From Pseudomonas baetica (GTDB taxonomy: Bacteria; Pseudomonadota; Gammaproteobacteria; Pseudomonadales; Pseudomonadaceae), in NCBI RefSeq assembly GCF_002813455.1, contig NZ_PHHE01000001.1, positions 2,728,001 through 2,792,000 on the forward strand: a stretch of DNA of 64,000 bases, in the 5' to 3' direction. Each line of letters opens with the position of its first letter. Position 1 is the stretch's first letter. Shown one piece after another: positions 42,463 to 50,630 of this stretch. The translations under genes and the position numbers were made by a program. The notes beneath the pieces were generated by a model. That model saw only the letters and a list, made by a program, of their open reading frames with translations, did not search any database and was not told where the DNA came from.

Positions 42463-43860
42463 TTTTGGCAGCCTTGATTACTCTGTCCGTTGAAACATGC
42501 GCATGCACCGCCGTGCCTTGGACCCATGTCTTGGGCTTAGGCACTTTGGGGCCACGGGGGCTTTTCGCAACTTGTTTGGGTTGGATGTTGCTGGCCAGCT
42601 CTAGTAAGCGCTGGGCCAGTTTTTCCAGAGGAATGACGGGAAGATATTCCGAAGGCAGCGCAATCTGCATTCCCTCATAACCACTCCTGACCTGAACCGC
42701 CAAGTGATAGATCGAGGCTTCCCAGCCGTCAGGCTGGGTATCCCGGTGAGCTTGCTCGACGCTTCGTTTGAGGACGGCCAGGACGTTGTAGGCCAACACC
42801 GCAGTGGCGAACCCGAGTAAGGCAGCCTTTGGGCTGCCAAGAGTTTCGATTTCACTTTCCAGGATCGCTTCCAGTCGCTGGAACATGCCTTCAATGCTCC
42901 AGCGACGGCGATAGAGTTGCGCGATCTGCTGTGCGCTGACGCTTTGGGGTAGATTGCTCCAGAACATCAAGCTGCTGTCACCCGAGTCTGTTGGCGAATG
43001 AAGCGTCAGTTCGACACGCCGACATTGGTAACCGCCTCTGACCTGGATGATCTGCTCACGCACAGTGCCTGTTTCCACAGGCACGGGTTCTTGCCACTCA
43101 CCCTCTTGAATCAGGCGTGGATGTTTGGCTTGCTGACGAATGACAAAGGATGTCTGGACCTGCTCACAAGCCTCCATGACCGGGAGCGTGCAATAGAGTC
43201 GATCAGCCAGCCACACTTGGCCTGGCTCGGCATTGGCCAGTAGAGGCAGCACGCAAACACGCTCGCTTGCGTAGGCATCCTCACACGCCTGAAGGTCGAT
43301 GACCTGATCGAGATCGGGGTCGTAAACAACCACCGAAAAGCCAGGACGAGCGGCGCCTCGCTCATGGCGTAGAGCGCCCAGACGTTTCTCAGTGGAAGCC
43401 AAATGATTGCCGTCCACCACTCGAAGCTGCCAGCCCGGCAACGTTTTGGTGCAGCCCAGCTCCTTGATGGTCGGAGTCAGACGTTGCGCACAACCTGTGA
43501 CCAGAGCGCGTAACAGCGCAGGTTCAGTACGACTGATCTTGTCGTAGAGGGCAGCCAAACTGACAGGAAGATCTTCCAGTTGCCGCGCGGCGGCGTGCAG
43601 GGATGGCTTCAAGCCCAATGAAACAAGGGACATCAGCTTGATGATGGTCGAGAACAGTAGCTCACGAGAATACTGCCGTTGCCGATGCTCTTCGAAGACC
43701 TGATCAATCCACTCAGGCGCAATGGCCTGCTCCAGCGCCAATTTGGCCATGACACTGGCAGGTGCTTTTTTCTCGAAACGCGCTAGAACATCGGCCCACA
43801 TCGTTCGGGTCCTCCTGGCTGAAGTATCAGGGGATTTTACCTAAGACCTTGAAAGGGATG
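42441..43860. mobile_element. IS4-family insertion sequence, 1420 bp
   Basis: The terminal inverted repeat CATCCCTTTCAAGGTCTT is perfect over 18 bp at both ends, with one transposase gene on the minus strand and an 11-bp target duplication. The exact duplication and perfect ends indicate recent insertion. It splits the caspase gene. Confidence 0.95.
42449..43801 (-). CDS. IS4-family transposase
   Basis: 450 residues, DDE transposase. Asp in VVDGNHLAS, Asp in WLADRLYC and Glu in YRRRWSIEGMFQRLE (the IS4 Y-x2-R-x3-E signature) are all present. AGGAGG lies nine bases before ATG 43801. The tail is basic and Pro/Lys-rich. The stop is 8 bp inside the element's left end. The frame is intact, so the element is probably still mobile. 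Confidence 0.95.
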   Translation of the reverse strand: MWADVLARFEKKAPASVMAKLALEQAIAPEWIDQVFEEHRQRQYSRELLFSTIIKLMSLVSLGLKPSLHAAARQLEDLPVSLAALYDKISRTEPALLRALVTGCAQRLTPTIKELGCTKTLPGWQLRVVDGNHLASTEKRLGALRHERGAARPGFSVVVYDPDLDQVIDLQACEDAYASERVCVLPLLANAEPGQVWLADRLYCTLPVMEACEQVQTSFVIRQQAKHPRLIQEGEWQEPVPVETGTVREQIIQVRGGYQCRRVELTLHSPTDSGDSSLMFWSNLPQSVSAQQIAQLYRRRWSIEGMFQRLEAILESEIETLGSPKAALLGFATAVLAYNVLAVLKRSVEQAHRDTQPDGWEASIYHLAVQVRSGYEGMQIALPSEYLPVIPLEKLAQRLLELASNIQPKQVAKSPRGPKVPKPKTWVQGTAVHAHVSTDRVIKAAKTKRP

Positions 43861-43871
43861 TCCTTTAACCC
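43861..43871 (+). repeat. Target site duplication, right copy
   Basis: TCCTTTAACCC, identical to 42430-42440. Confidence 0.95.
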
Positions 43872-44037
43872 GGAACACGGCGAAGTCTTCGCTCAACTGC
43901 AAAAGTGCAACCGCCACAGCCTGATCGAACCGGTGGACGCCGAACACATGTATTACGCAGCCATCAACTCCACCGGCTGCCGCCTCACCGCCCTCGGCGC
44001 CTACTACCGCGAACTCGCTATCAAAGGACACTTCTGA
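43861..44037 (+). pseudogene. C-terminal fragment of the caspase-like gene
   Basis: 59 codons including stop, in frame with the left part once the IS is removed. It encodes SFNPEHGEVFAQLQKCNRHS and then a VDAEHMYYAAINSTGCRLTALG segment that recurs at the end of caspase-type effectors (from memory). An ATG supplied by the IS end (43858) could restart it. It runs one base into the TIR gene. Confidence 0.85.
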
Positions 44038-44522
44038 TGCCAGTCTTTATCAGCTACCGCCACATGGATCGCGCCCACGCCATGGCCATCAACACCCGCC
44101 TGATGCAGGCCAACATCAAGACCTACCTCGACGTGCTGGACCCCGAATCGCAGACCACCGACGACATCACCGGCGTCATCACCCGCAACATCACCGAATG
44201 CACGCACCTGCTGGCGGTGGTCTCGGAGAAAACCGCGTTGTCGTGGTGGGTGCCGTTTGAAATCGGTGAGGCGACGATCAGCAATCGACGGATCTGTTCG
44301 TTCAAGACCGGGCCGGCGGAGTTGCCGTTGTATCTGGACAAGTGGCCGAAGTTGAGCACGGACAGTGATCTGAATTTCTTCATCGATGCGTATCGTGAGG
44401 AGGTGTCGAACAAACGCTCAATGGCGCTGGGTTCGAGTAATGAATCCTTTAGCGGCACTTACAAACGCAACGCCGAGATTTTCCATGAACAACTGAAAAA
44501 CCGTATTCGGCGCGGGTTCTGA
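44037..44522 (+). CDS. TIR-domain protein, probable NAD-consuming signal generator
   Basis: 161 residues, one TIR domain. The opening MPVFISYRHMDRAHAMAIN is box 1; ITECTHLLAVVSEKTALSWW then leads to the putative catalytic Glu75 in WWVPFEIGEA. Start and caspase stop share a base (TGATG), so the pair is translationally coupled. TIR proteins paired with effectors in Thoeris systems convert NAD to a cyclic-ADP-ribose-type messenger; this is inferred here. The IS now lies upstream, so expression probably depends on a promoter in or near the IS. Confidence 0.85.
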   Translation: MPVFISYRHMDRAHAMAINTRLMQANIKTYLDVLDPESQTTDDITGVITRNITECTHLLAVVSEKTALSWWVPFEIGEATISNRRICSFKTGPAELPLYLDKWPKLSTDSDLNFFIDAYREEVSNKRSMALGSSNESFSGTYKRNAEIFHEQLKNRIRRGF

Positions 44523-44539
44523 AACTTCGTCAGACATAA

Positions 44540-44570
44540 AAAAAGCCGCGATCATCTCGCGGCTTTTTTG
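44540..44570. terminator. Bidirectional terminator between the TIR gene and motB
   Basis: AGCCGCGA, five-base loop, TCGCGGCT (44544-44564), with seven A before and six T after; serves both convergent genes. Confidence 0.9.
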
Positions 44571-44577
44571 TGGATCA

Positions 44578-45651
44578 CTACTTCGGCGCGGGGGCCGGGG
44601 CAGTGGCCGGAGGAGCTGTCGGCGCCGGCGGCGCACTGCCCGGCGCGGCCGGTTTGGGCACCGCGTCATCGAACAGGTTCAGCCGTTCACGCAGCTCATG
44701 TGCCGGTACCGGTTGCTGATCCGCCGGCAGTGCGTTCGGGTCGACCGGCGTTGCCGGCGCAGCACCGTTCTGACTTTCATCGGCCGGCTTCGACGGATCG
44801 GCGCCTTGCGAACCTTCGATGGCGGCTTGAGCCTTCTTGGTCAGCACCACAATGTCGATGCGGCGGTTGACCGGGTTGAACGGGTTTTCCTTGTCGAACA
44901 GTGCCGACGAGGCGTAACCCACGACCCGCGCCACTTGCGCATCCGGATAGCTGCCGGCAATCAAGGCACGGCGGGCAGCGTTGGCACGGTTGGCCGAAAG
45001 CTCCCAGTTACCGTAATCACCGGTGCCGATATAGGGCTTGGCATCGGTGTGGCCGCTGATGCTGATCTTGTTCGGCACCGCTTTGATGGTGTCGGCCATG
45101 GCCAGCAGAATGTCTTCGAAGTACGGCTTCAGACGCGCAGAACCGGAGTCGAACATCGGCCGGTTCTCGGCGTCCATGATCTGGATGCGCAAGCCGTTCG
45201 GCGTGATTTCGAAGAGGATCTGGTCCTTGAATTTCTGCAGTTGCGGATTCTCGTCGACCTTGTTCTGCAATTCTTGCAGGAGCAGTTCCAGACGTTCCTT
45301 CTCGACCTGCTCGGCCATGCCTTCGACCTGTTCGGTGTCGACGGTAACCTTGTCCGGTTGTGGCTGGGATTTCACCTCAGGGTTGAGGGTATTTTCCGGC
45401 GCCAGGGTCGGCGTACCGCCCAAGTCGATAATGTACGGCGTGCCGCTTTCGGAGAAGCCGACCGGGTCTTTGAAATAGCCGGCGATGGCGATCTTCTGCT
45501 CAGGCGTTGCGGTGGACAGCAGCCACAGCACCAGGAAGAACGCCATCATCGCCGTGGCGAAGTCGGCGAAGGCGATTTTCCACGCCCCGCCGTGATGCCC
45601 GCCGGCTATGCGCTTGACGCGCTTGATGATAATCGGCTGATTATTTTCCAT
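44578..45651 (-). CDS. motB: Flagellar motor stator protein MotB
   Basis: 357 residues. Short cytoplasmic N-terminus, one membrane helix bearing the proton-binding Asp (WKIAFADFATAMMAFFLVLW), plug region, and an OmpA-like peptidoglycan-binding domain (ISISGHTDAKPY; NRRIDIVVL). The Pro/Ala-rich C-terminal extension (PAAPGSAPPAPTAPPATAPA) is typical of Pseudomonas. 3 bp after motA. Confidence 0.96.
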   Translation of the reverse strand: MENNQPIIIKRVKRIAGGHHGGAWKIAFADFATAMMAFFLVLWLLSTATPEQKIAIAGYFKDPVGFSESGTPYIIDLGGTPTLAPENTLNPEVKSQPQPDKVTVDTEQVEGMAEQVEKERLELLLQELQNKVDENPQLQKFKDQILFEITPNGLRIQIMDAENRPMFDSGSARLKPYFEDILLAMADTIKAVPNKISISGHTDAKPYIGTGDYGNWELSANRANAARRALIAGSYPDAQVARVVGYASSALFDKENPFNPVNRRIDIVVLTKKAQAAIEGSQGADPSKPADESQNGAAPATPVDPNALPADQQPVPAHELRERLNLFDDAVPKPAAPGSAPPAPTAPPATAPAPAPK

Positions 45652-45654
45652 GAC

Positions 45655-46506
45655 TTAGCGACCGCGAACGGCTTGTTCCAGCTCGGCAAAGCTTGGACGG
45701 TGAGCCGGGTACAGCACTTTGCGACCAAACTCCACCGCCAGCGATGGCGGCATACCGGAAGCCGAAGCCACCAGCGAGGCCTTGATGGCTTCGTAGACGT
45801 TCAGCTCTTCTTTGGCATCGTGGGCCAGGGAATGCGCCAATGGGCCGAAGAAACCGTAGGCTGCGAGAATACCAAAGAAGGTACCGACCAGTGCCGCACC
45901 GACGTGCAGACCGATGGACTTCTGATCGCCTTCACCCAAGGACGCCATGGTCACCACGATACCCAGTACCGCCGCGACGATACCGAAACCGGGCATGGCG
46001 TCGGCAATGCCGTTCACCGCATGGGATGGATGCTCGAGGTCTTCTTTCAGGCTGTACAGCTCCATGTCGAACAAGCCTTCCAGCTCGTGCGGCGCCATGT
46101 TGCCGGAGGACATGATGCGCAGGTAATCACAGATAAACGCGGTCATGCGTTCATCTTTAAGCACCGCCGGGTACTTGGCGAAGATCGGGCTCGCGGCGGC
46201 ATCTTCGATGTCGCCCTCGATGGCCATCATGCCTTCGCGGCGGCTCTTGTTGAGGATCTCGTAGATCAGCCCCAGCACTTCCAGATAGAACGTGTGGCTG
46301 AAACGCGAACTGAACATGCTCAGGGATTTCTTGAGCACGTGCATCGTCATATAGCTGGGGTTGGCCTGGAGGAAAGCGCCCAGTGCCGCACCACCGATGA
46401 TCAACACCTCGAAGGGCTGGATCAGGGCGGCAATCTTGCCGTGAGAGAGCACGTATCCGCCGAGCACGCTCGCGAATACGACGATGATGCCGATAATTTT
46501 AGCCAT
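45655..46506 (-). CDS. motA: Flagellar motor stator protein MotA
   Basis: 283 residues from ATG 46506, the usual MAKIIGIIVVFASVLGGYVL start; an earlier ATG is unlikely, although the ribosome site is weak. Four membrane helices and the cytoplasmic loop with conserved charged residues, ending with VLYPAHRPSFAELE. Forms the proton channel with MotB. Confidence 0.96.
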   Translation of the reverse strand: MAKIIGIIVVFASVLGGYVLSHGKIAALIQPFEVLIIGGAALGAFLQANPSYMTMHVLKKSLSMFSSRFSHTFYLEVLGLIYEILNKSRREGMMAIEGDIEDAAASPIFAKYPAVLKDERMTAFICDYLRIMSSGNMAPHELEGLFDMELYSLKEDLEHPSHAVNGIADAMPGFGIVAAVLGIVVTMASLGEGDQKSIGLHVGAALVGTFFGILAAYGFFGPLAHSLAHDAKEELNVYEAIKASLVASASGMPPSLAVEFGRKVLYPAHRPSFAELEQAVRGR

Positions 46507-46672
46507 AGGTAGAAAGTACTTATTTAAGTCGGGTTCAAGGTCATATTCGGAAGTTAAAAAATCTCTTCTTCTACTTATCGGCAAAACTGCGCCAGACTAT
46601 AGCCAGTTCAGGCGAAAAGCCAATTTAGCCCATGCCGGGCGCGTCTACAGTCAGTGAAGATCTCGTCCAGAC

Positions 46673-48211
46673 ATGGCTAATGAAACGAGCGTCCCACACG
46701 CACAACCGACCACACTCGAGGGCTGGATCAAGCTGCTCGACAGCGTCCGCCTGCCCGTGCCGCAAGAGGCTCACGACAAGGTTTGTCGGGCGATCCGTGA
46801 CAACCGCAGTTCCCTGCGCGACATCGCCGACCTGATGCAGGACAGCCCGGCGCTGGCCTTGAGCATCATTCGTGAGGCAAATCGTCACACCCACGGCACC
46901 ATGGCCACGCCGGCCGAGAATCTGGAAGTCGCGATCAACCGCCTGGGCCTGGCCCGCACCGAAGAGCTACTGGCGCGCCTGCCGGCCCAACCGCAGATGC
47001 AGATCCCCAAGGCCCTGCGCCAACTGCAAATGATCAGCCAGCACGCCACGCAACAGGCCAACGGTTTTTTCGCCAGTCGCCTGGCGCGGCTGTGGCAGGA
47101 CATTCATTGGGGCAGTTTGCTGTTTCTTTCGCCGCTGTGGCCGTTGGCGCTGACTTACCCACAACTGCTTGAAGAGTGGGAACTGCGGGTTATCCACAAG
47201 GGCGAATCGGCGCGCACCGTCGAAAAGCAATTGTTCGGCGTGCGCCTGCTGAAAATCGCCGAGGCGCTGGTGCAAGTCTGGCACCTGCCGATCTGGGTGC
47301 AGCAAGGCTATAAATTGTTGCTCAGCGAGCAGCGTGAACTGGTGAAAGTGCTGCGCATCGCCCGCGACAGCGAACATCCATTGCGCCAGCAAAACCGCCT
47401 CGACGATGACCCGACCCTGCGCCGCTGGCTCAATCAGCCGGCCAATACCGTGTTGCTGGCCAATGGGCTGGCGCTGTCGGCGCAACAGGCGTGGGACAGT
47501 CCACACAGTGAACGCTGGCAGTACCTGACCAGCCTTTATCTGCAGATTTCCATGGACGAAGTGCAGCAACAGTTGCACCAGCAAGCCGCCAACAGTGCGC
47601 GCCAGCATGCGATGCCTGACTTGTGGCACCCGGCGGTTTCATTGCTGTGGCCGTGGGGCACCCATCGTTTACCGGCCGGAATGCTGCCGGCCGCGGCACC
47701 GAATGCAGAGGATTTGACCCAGTGGCGCCGGCAGTGCGCCGAACTGCTGGCCGAACCCAGTCGCTTCACCAATGCCATGAGCCTGACCGTTGCCGCCCGC
47801 GATGCGCTGGTCGCCAGCGGCCTGCGCCGGGGGATGATTCTGATGGCCGACCGCACGCAGTCCAATCTGCGTGTGCATCAAACTTTTGGTTTAGCGAAAG
47901 AAGCGGCGGCGCTGAACTTTGTCGTCAGTCAGAGCAAAGTCCTGCAACGGCTGCTCGCGCAGCAGGCGCAGGTGCGGATCACCCCGGAAAACAACGCGCA
48001 ATTCTCCGCGCTGCTACCGCCGAGCCTGAGAACGTTGTTCCGTGGCGAGCATCTGTTCCTGCGCTCATTGGTCAACAATGGCCGGGTGATCATGATCGTC
48101 GTCGCCGATCAGGGCGGCGGCCCCTTCGCCGACATCACTGTGCAAGCCTTCGGCAAAACCGCGCAGTGCATCGAAAAAGCCCTGCACAGCTTTAGCAGCC
48201 GTGGCCGATGA
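46673..48211 (+). CDS. HDOD-domain protein (PA4955-like)
   Basis: 512 residues. The N-terminal half (about 15-250) has the HDOD pattern (LRDIADLMQDSPALALSIIREAN; LEVAINRLGLARTEELLARL), a phosphohydrolase-related fold that usually lacks the metal ligands. The C-terminal part (about 355-505) resembles a GAF-like sensor by pattern (LVASGLRRGMILMADR...RVIMIVVAD). A regulatory role is likely but unproven. Divergent from motA. Confidence 0.8.
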   Translation: MANETSVPHAQPTTLEGWIKLLDSVRLPVPQEAHDKVCRAIRDNRSSLRDIADLMQDSPALALSIIREANRHTHGTMATPAENLEVAINRLGLARTEELLARLPAQPQMQIPKALRQLQMISQHATQQANGFFASRLARLWQDIHWGSLLFLSPLWPLALTYPQLLEEWELRVIHKGESARTVEKQLFGVRLLKIAEALVQVWHLPIWVQQGYKLLLSEQRELVKVLRIARDSEHPLRQQNRLDDDPTLRRWLNQPANTVLLANGLALSAQQAWDSPHSERWQYLTSLYLQISMDEVQQQLHQQAANSARQHAMPDLWHPAVSLLWPWGTHRLPAGMLPAAAPNAEDLTQWRRQCAELLAEPSRFTNAMSLTVAARDALVASGLRRGMILMADRTQSNLRVHQTFGLAKEAAALNFVVSQSKVLQRLLAQQAQVRITPENNAQFSALLPPSLRTLFRGEHLFLRSLVNNGRVIMIVVADQGGGPFADITVQAFGKTAQCIEKALHSFSSRGR

Positions 48212-48253
48212 GGCTGCGCTACAATCCCCCCCTTTGTGCTCTGGAGACCTCAC

Positions 48254-49069
48254 ATGTCTGACTTCTCTGGCTTGCCGCTCGTTATCGAACCGAGCGACCT
48301 GCTCCCTCGGCTCGAGTCCAGCGAACTGATTCTGGTGGACCTGACCAGTACCGCCCGCTATACCGAGGGTCATTTGCCCGGGGCGCGGTTTGTCGACCCC
48401 AAGCGCACCCAGCTCGGCCAGCCGCCGGCACCGGGGCTGCTGCCGGCGAAAGCCGATCTGGAAGCGTTGTTCGGGGAACTCGGCCATCGCAAAGACGCGG
48501 TCTACGTGGTCTATGACGATGAGGGCGGTGGCTGGGCCGGGCGCTTCATCTGGCTGCTCGACGTGATTGGTCACGACAAGTACCACTATGTCGACGGCGG
48601 TCTGCCGGCGTGGCTGGCCGATGGCATGCCGATGTCGATCCAGGTGCCGCCGGCAGTCGGTGGCCCGGTGCCGTTGACGCTGCACGATGAACCGACCGCC
48701 ACCCGCGAATACCTGCAAAGCCGTCTCGGCGCCGCCGATCTGGCGATCTGGGATGCGCGCGGGCCGCTGGAGTATTGCGCCGAGAAAGTGCTGGCAGCCA
48801 AGGGCGGGCATATTCCCGGTGCGGTCAATTTCGAGTGGACGGCGGGCATGGACAAGGCGCGTAACCTGCGCATCCGCACGGACATGCCGCAGATCCTCGA
48901 AGACCTCGGGATCACCAAGGACAAAGAAATCATTACCCACTGCCAGACCCATCACCGGTCGGGCTTCACTTATCTGCTGGCCAAATCCCTCGGTTATCCG
49001 CGGGTCAAGGGCTACGCTGGTTCCTGGGGCGAGTGGGGCAATCACCCTGACACGCCTGTCGAGATTTAA
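48254..49069 (+). CDS. rhdA: Thiosulfate sulfurtransferase (rhodanese)
   Basis: 271 residues, two rhodanese domains. Active Cys230 lies in the loop HCQTHHRSG, the CQTHHR variant known from Azotobacter RhdA. GGAG precedes ATG 48254; the earlier ATG at 48236 is rejected. Transfers sulfane sulfur, thiosulfate to cyanide in vitro. 18 bp before psd. Confidence 0.95.
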   Translation: MSDFSGLPLVIEPSDLLPRLESSELILVDLTSTARYTEGHLPGARFVDPKRTQLGQPPAPGLLPAKADLEALFGELGHRKDAVYVVYDDEGGGWAGRFIWLLDVIGHDKYHYVDGGLPAWLADGMPMSIQVPPAVGGPVPLTLHDEPTATREYLQSRLGAADLAIWDARGPLEYCAEKVLAAKGGHIPGAVNFEWTAGMDKARNLRIRTDMPQILEDLGITKDKEIITHCQTHHRSGFTYLLAKSLGYPRVKGYAGSWGEWGNHPDTPVEI

Positions 49070-49087
49070 GGTTTTTAAGGACAACTA

Positions 49088-49948
49088 ATGAAAGAGCGTC
49101 TGTTTATCCTCAGCCAGTACCTGCTGCCTCACCACTTGCTGTCGCGCCTGGCCGGCTGCATCGCCGAGTGTCGTGTGCGCTGGTTCAAGAATGCCTTCAC
49201 CCAGTGGTTCGCCAAGCGTTATCAGGTGGACATGTCGCAAGCGCTGGTTGAAGACCTGACCGCTTACGAGCACTTCAACGCCTTCTTCACCCGCGCCCTG
49301 AAAGACGGCGCACGTCCGCTGGACGAAACCCCGGGCGCGATCCTCAGCCCGGCCGACGGTGCGGTCAGCCAGCTCGGCCCGATCGAACACGGTCGCGTGT
49401 TCCAGGCCAAGGGGCACAGCTTCAGCGTGCTGGAACTGTTAGGTGGCGACGCGGCGAATGCTGCACCGTTCATGGGTGGCGACTTCGCGACTATTTACCT
49501 GTCGCCGAAGGATTACCACCGCGTGCACATGCCGCTGGCCGGTACCCTGCGCGAAATGGTCTACATCCCGGGCCGGATCTTCTCGGTCAACCAGACCACG
49601 GCTGAAAACGTTCCGGAACTGTTCGCCCGCAACGAGCGTGTGGCGTGCATTTTCGACACTGAACGCGGCCCGATGGCCGTGGTGCTGGTCGGCGCGATGA
49701 TCGTCGCTTCGATCGAAACCGTGTGGGCCGGTCTGGTCACGCCGCCGAAGCGCGAACTGAAAACCTTCCGCTACGACGAAGCCGCCCGTGCGCCGATTCA
49801 TCTGGAAAAAGGCGCGGAGCTGGGTCGCTTCAAGCTGGGTTCGACGGCGATCGTGCTGTTTGGCCCGGATCAAGTGAAGTGGGCGCAAGAACTGGTGGCG
49901 GGTTCGCCAGTGCAAATGGGTCAGGCCCTGGCCCTGCCGACTGCCTGA
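49088..49948 (+). CDS. psd: Phosphatidylserine decarboxylase
   Basis: 286-residue inner-membrane proenzyme that makes phosphatidylethanolamine. The LGST self-cleavage motif is present ([15 protein letters not shown]), with Ser252 becoming the pyruvoyl group. Catalytic-triad regions ILSPADGAV and YHRVHMPL are seen. Probably cotranscribed with rhdA. Confidence 0.97.
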   Translation: MKERLFILSQYLLPHHLLSRLAGCIAECRVRWFKNAFTQWFAKRYQVDMSQALVEDLTAYEHFNAFFTRALKDGARPLDETPGAILSPADGAVSQLGPIEHGRVFQAKGHSFSVLELLGGDAANAAPFMGGDFATIYLSPKDYHRVHMPLAGTLREMVYIPGRIFSVNQTTAENVPELFARNERVACIFDTERGPMAVVLVGAMIVASIETVWAGLVTPPKRELKTFRYDEAARAPIHLEKGAELGRFKLGSTAIVLFGPDQVKWAQELVAGSPVQMGQALALPTA

Positions 49949-49959
49949 GTCGGCTGATC

Positions 49960-49987
49960 CGCCCTTTCACACGTCTGTGAAGGGGCG
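49960..49987 (+). terminator. Hairpin after psd
   Basis: CCGCCCTTTCAC paired with GTGAAGGGGCGG with one mismatch; no T tract, so of uncertain function. Confidence 0.5.
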
Positions 49988-50008
49988 GACACGACCTGGG
50001 AGGCGCCG

Positions 50009-50410
50009 TTACTCTATCTGCCCACGGAAGCCGATCGGCCCTTCGTTGGCGTAGGTATTGGTGCCACTGAGGTTTTTCCCTCCGTCACTGGACGTGACGC
50101 TCAACGCGACAACGTTCTGATTGTCCCGACCACCGATCACCCACTTGCCGCCCGGATGCCATGGGGCATCATTGCCACCCCACTGGTTCTCGACGTTGTA
50201 TTGATTCTGACCGGTGCGCTGCGCCTTGAAGCCAATAGGGCCTTCGCCGGCGTAAGTCATGGTGCCGGTGAAACTTTTGCCGTCATCGCCCGACTTGATC
50301 TCGATAGCGACGACATTCTGGTTGTCCCGCCCGCCCAGCACCCAGGTTCCGCCCGGATGCCACGGTGCCGAACTGCCACCCCATTGATTTGCCACTGCAT
50401 ATTTAGACAT
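50009..50410 (-). CDS. OAA-family high-mannose-binding lectin
   Basis: 133 residues in two tandem repeats of about 66, each with NQWGGxxAPWHPGGxWVxGG, RDNQNVVA and a final EGPIGF block. It closely resembles the Oscillatoria agardhii agglutinin family, including the P. fluorescens agglutinin that binds high-mannose glycans. No signal peptide. ATG 50410 is chosen since AAGGAG stands nine bases ahead; the ATG at 50419 touches it. The gene stands alone between psd and a PA4958-like gene, an insertion relative to P. aeruginosa. Confidence 0.92.
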   Translation of the reverse strand: MSKYAVANQWGGSSAPWHPGGTWVLGGRDNQNVVAIEIKSGDDGKSFTGTMTYAGEGPIGFKAQRTGQNQYNVENQWGGNDAPWHPGGKWVIGGRDNQNVVALSVTSSDGGKNLSGTNTYANEGPIGFRGQIE

Positions 50411-50630
50411 GAACCTCATCTCCTTGAAGTTTCGGGAGACCTGCCCGAGGTTGACGGCAGGCCGTGCAACCGTGCGTTTCCGATCGCACGAGTGAGAGAC
50501 TAGCAGGGCTTGTTGAATGGCATCCAGCCAGCAGACCAGCGGTCAAAAAGTCTGACGCCACACGGCGAAACAGACCACAACTGCTAGAGTTCTGGGAGTT
50601 GTCTATTTCGCCGCTGGAGCCCGTCACGGC

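Noticed and set aside
43738..43860. Possibility that the IS and the caspase fragments are an assembly join
   Set aside because: Exact 11-bp target duplication, perfect terminal repeats and frame restoration on both sides argue for a true transposition.
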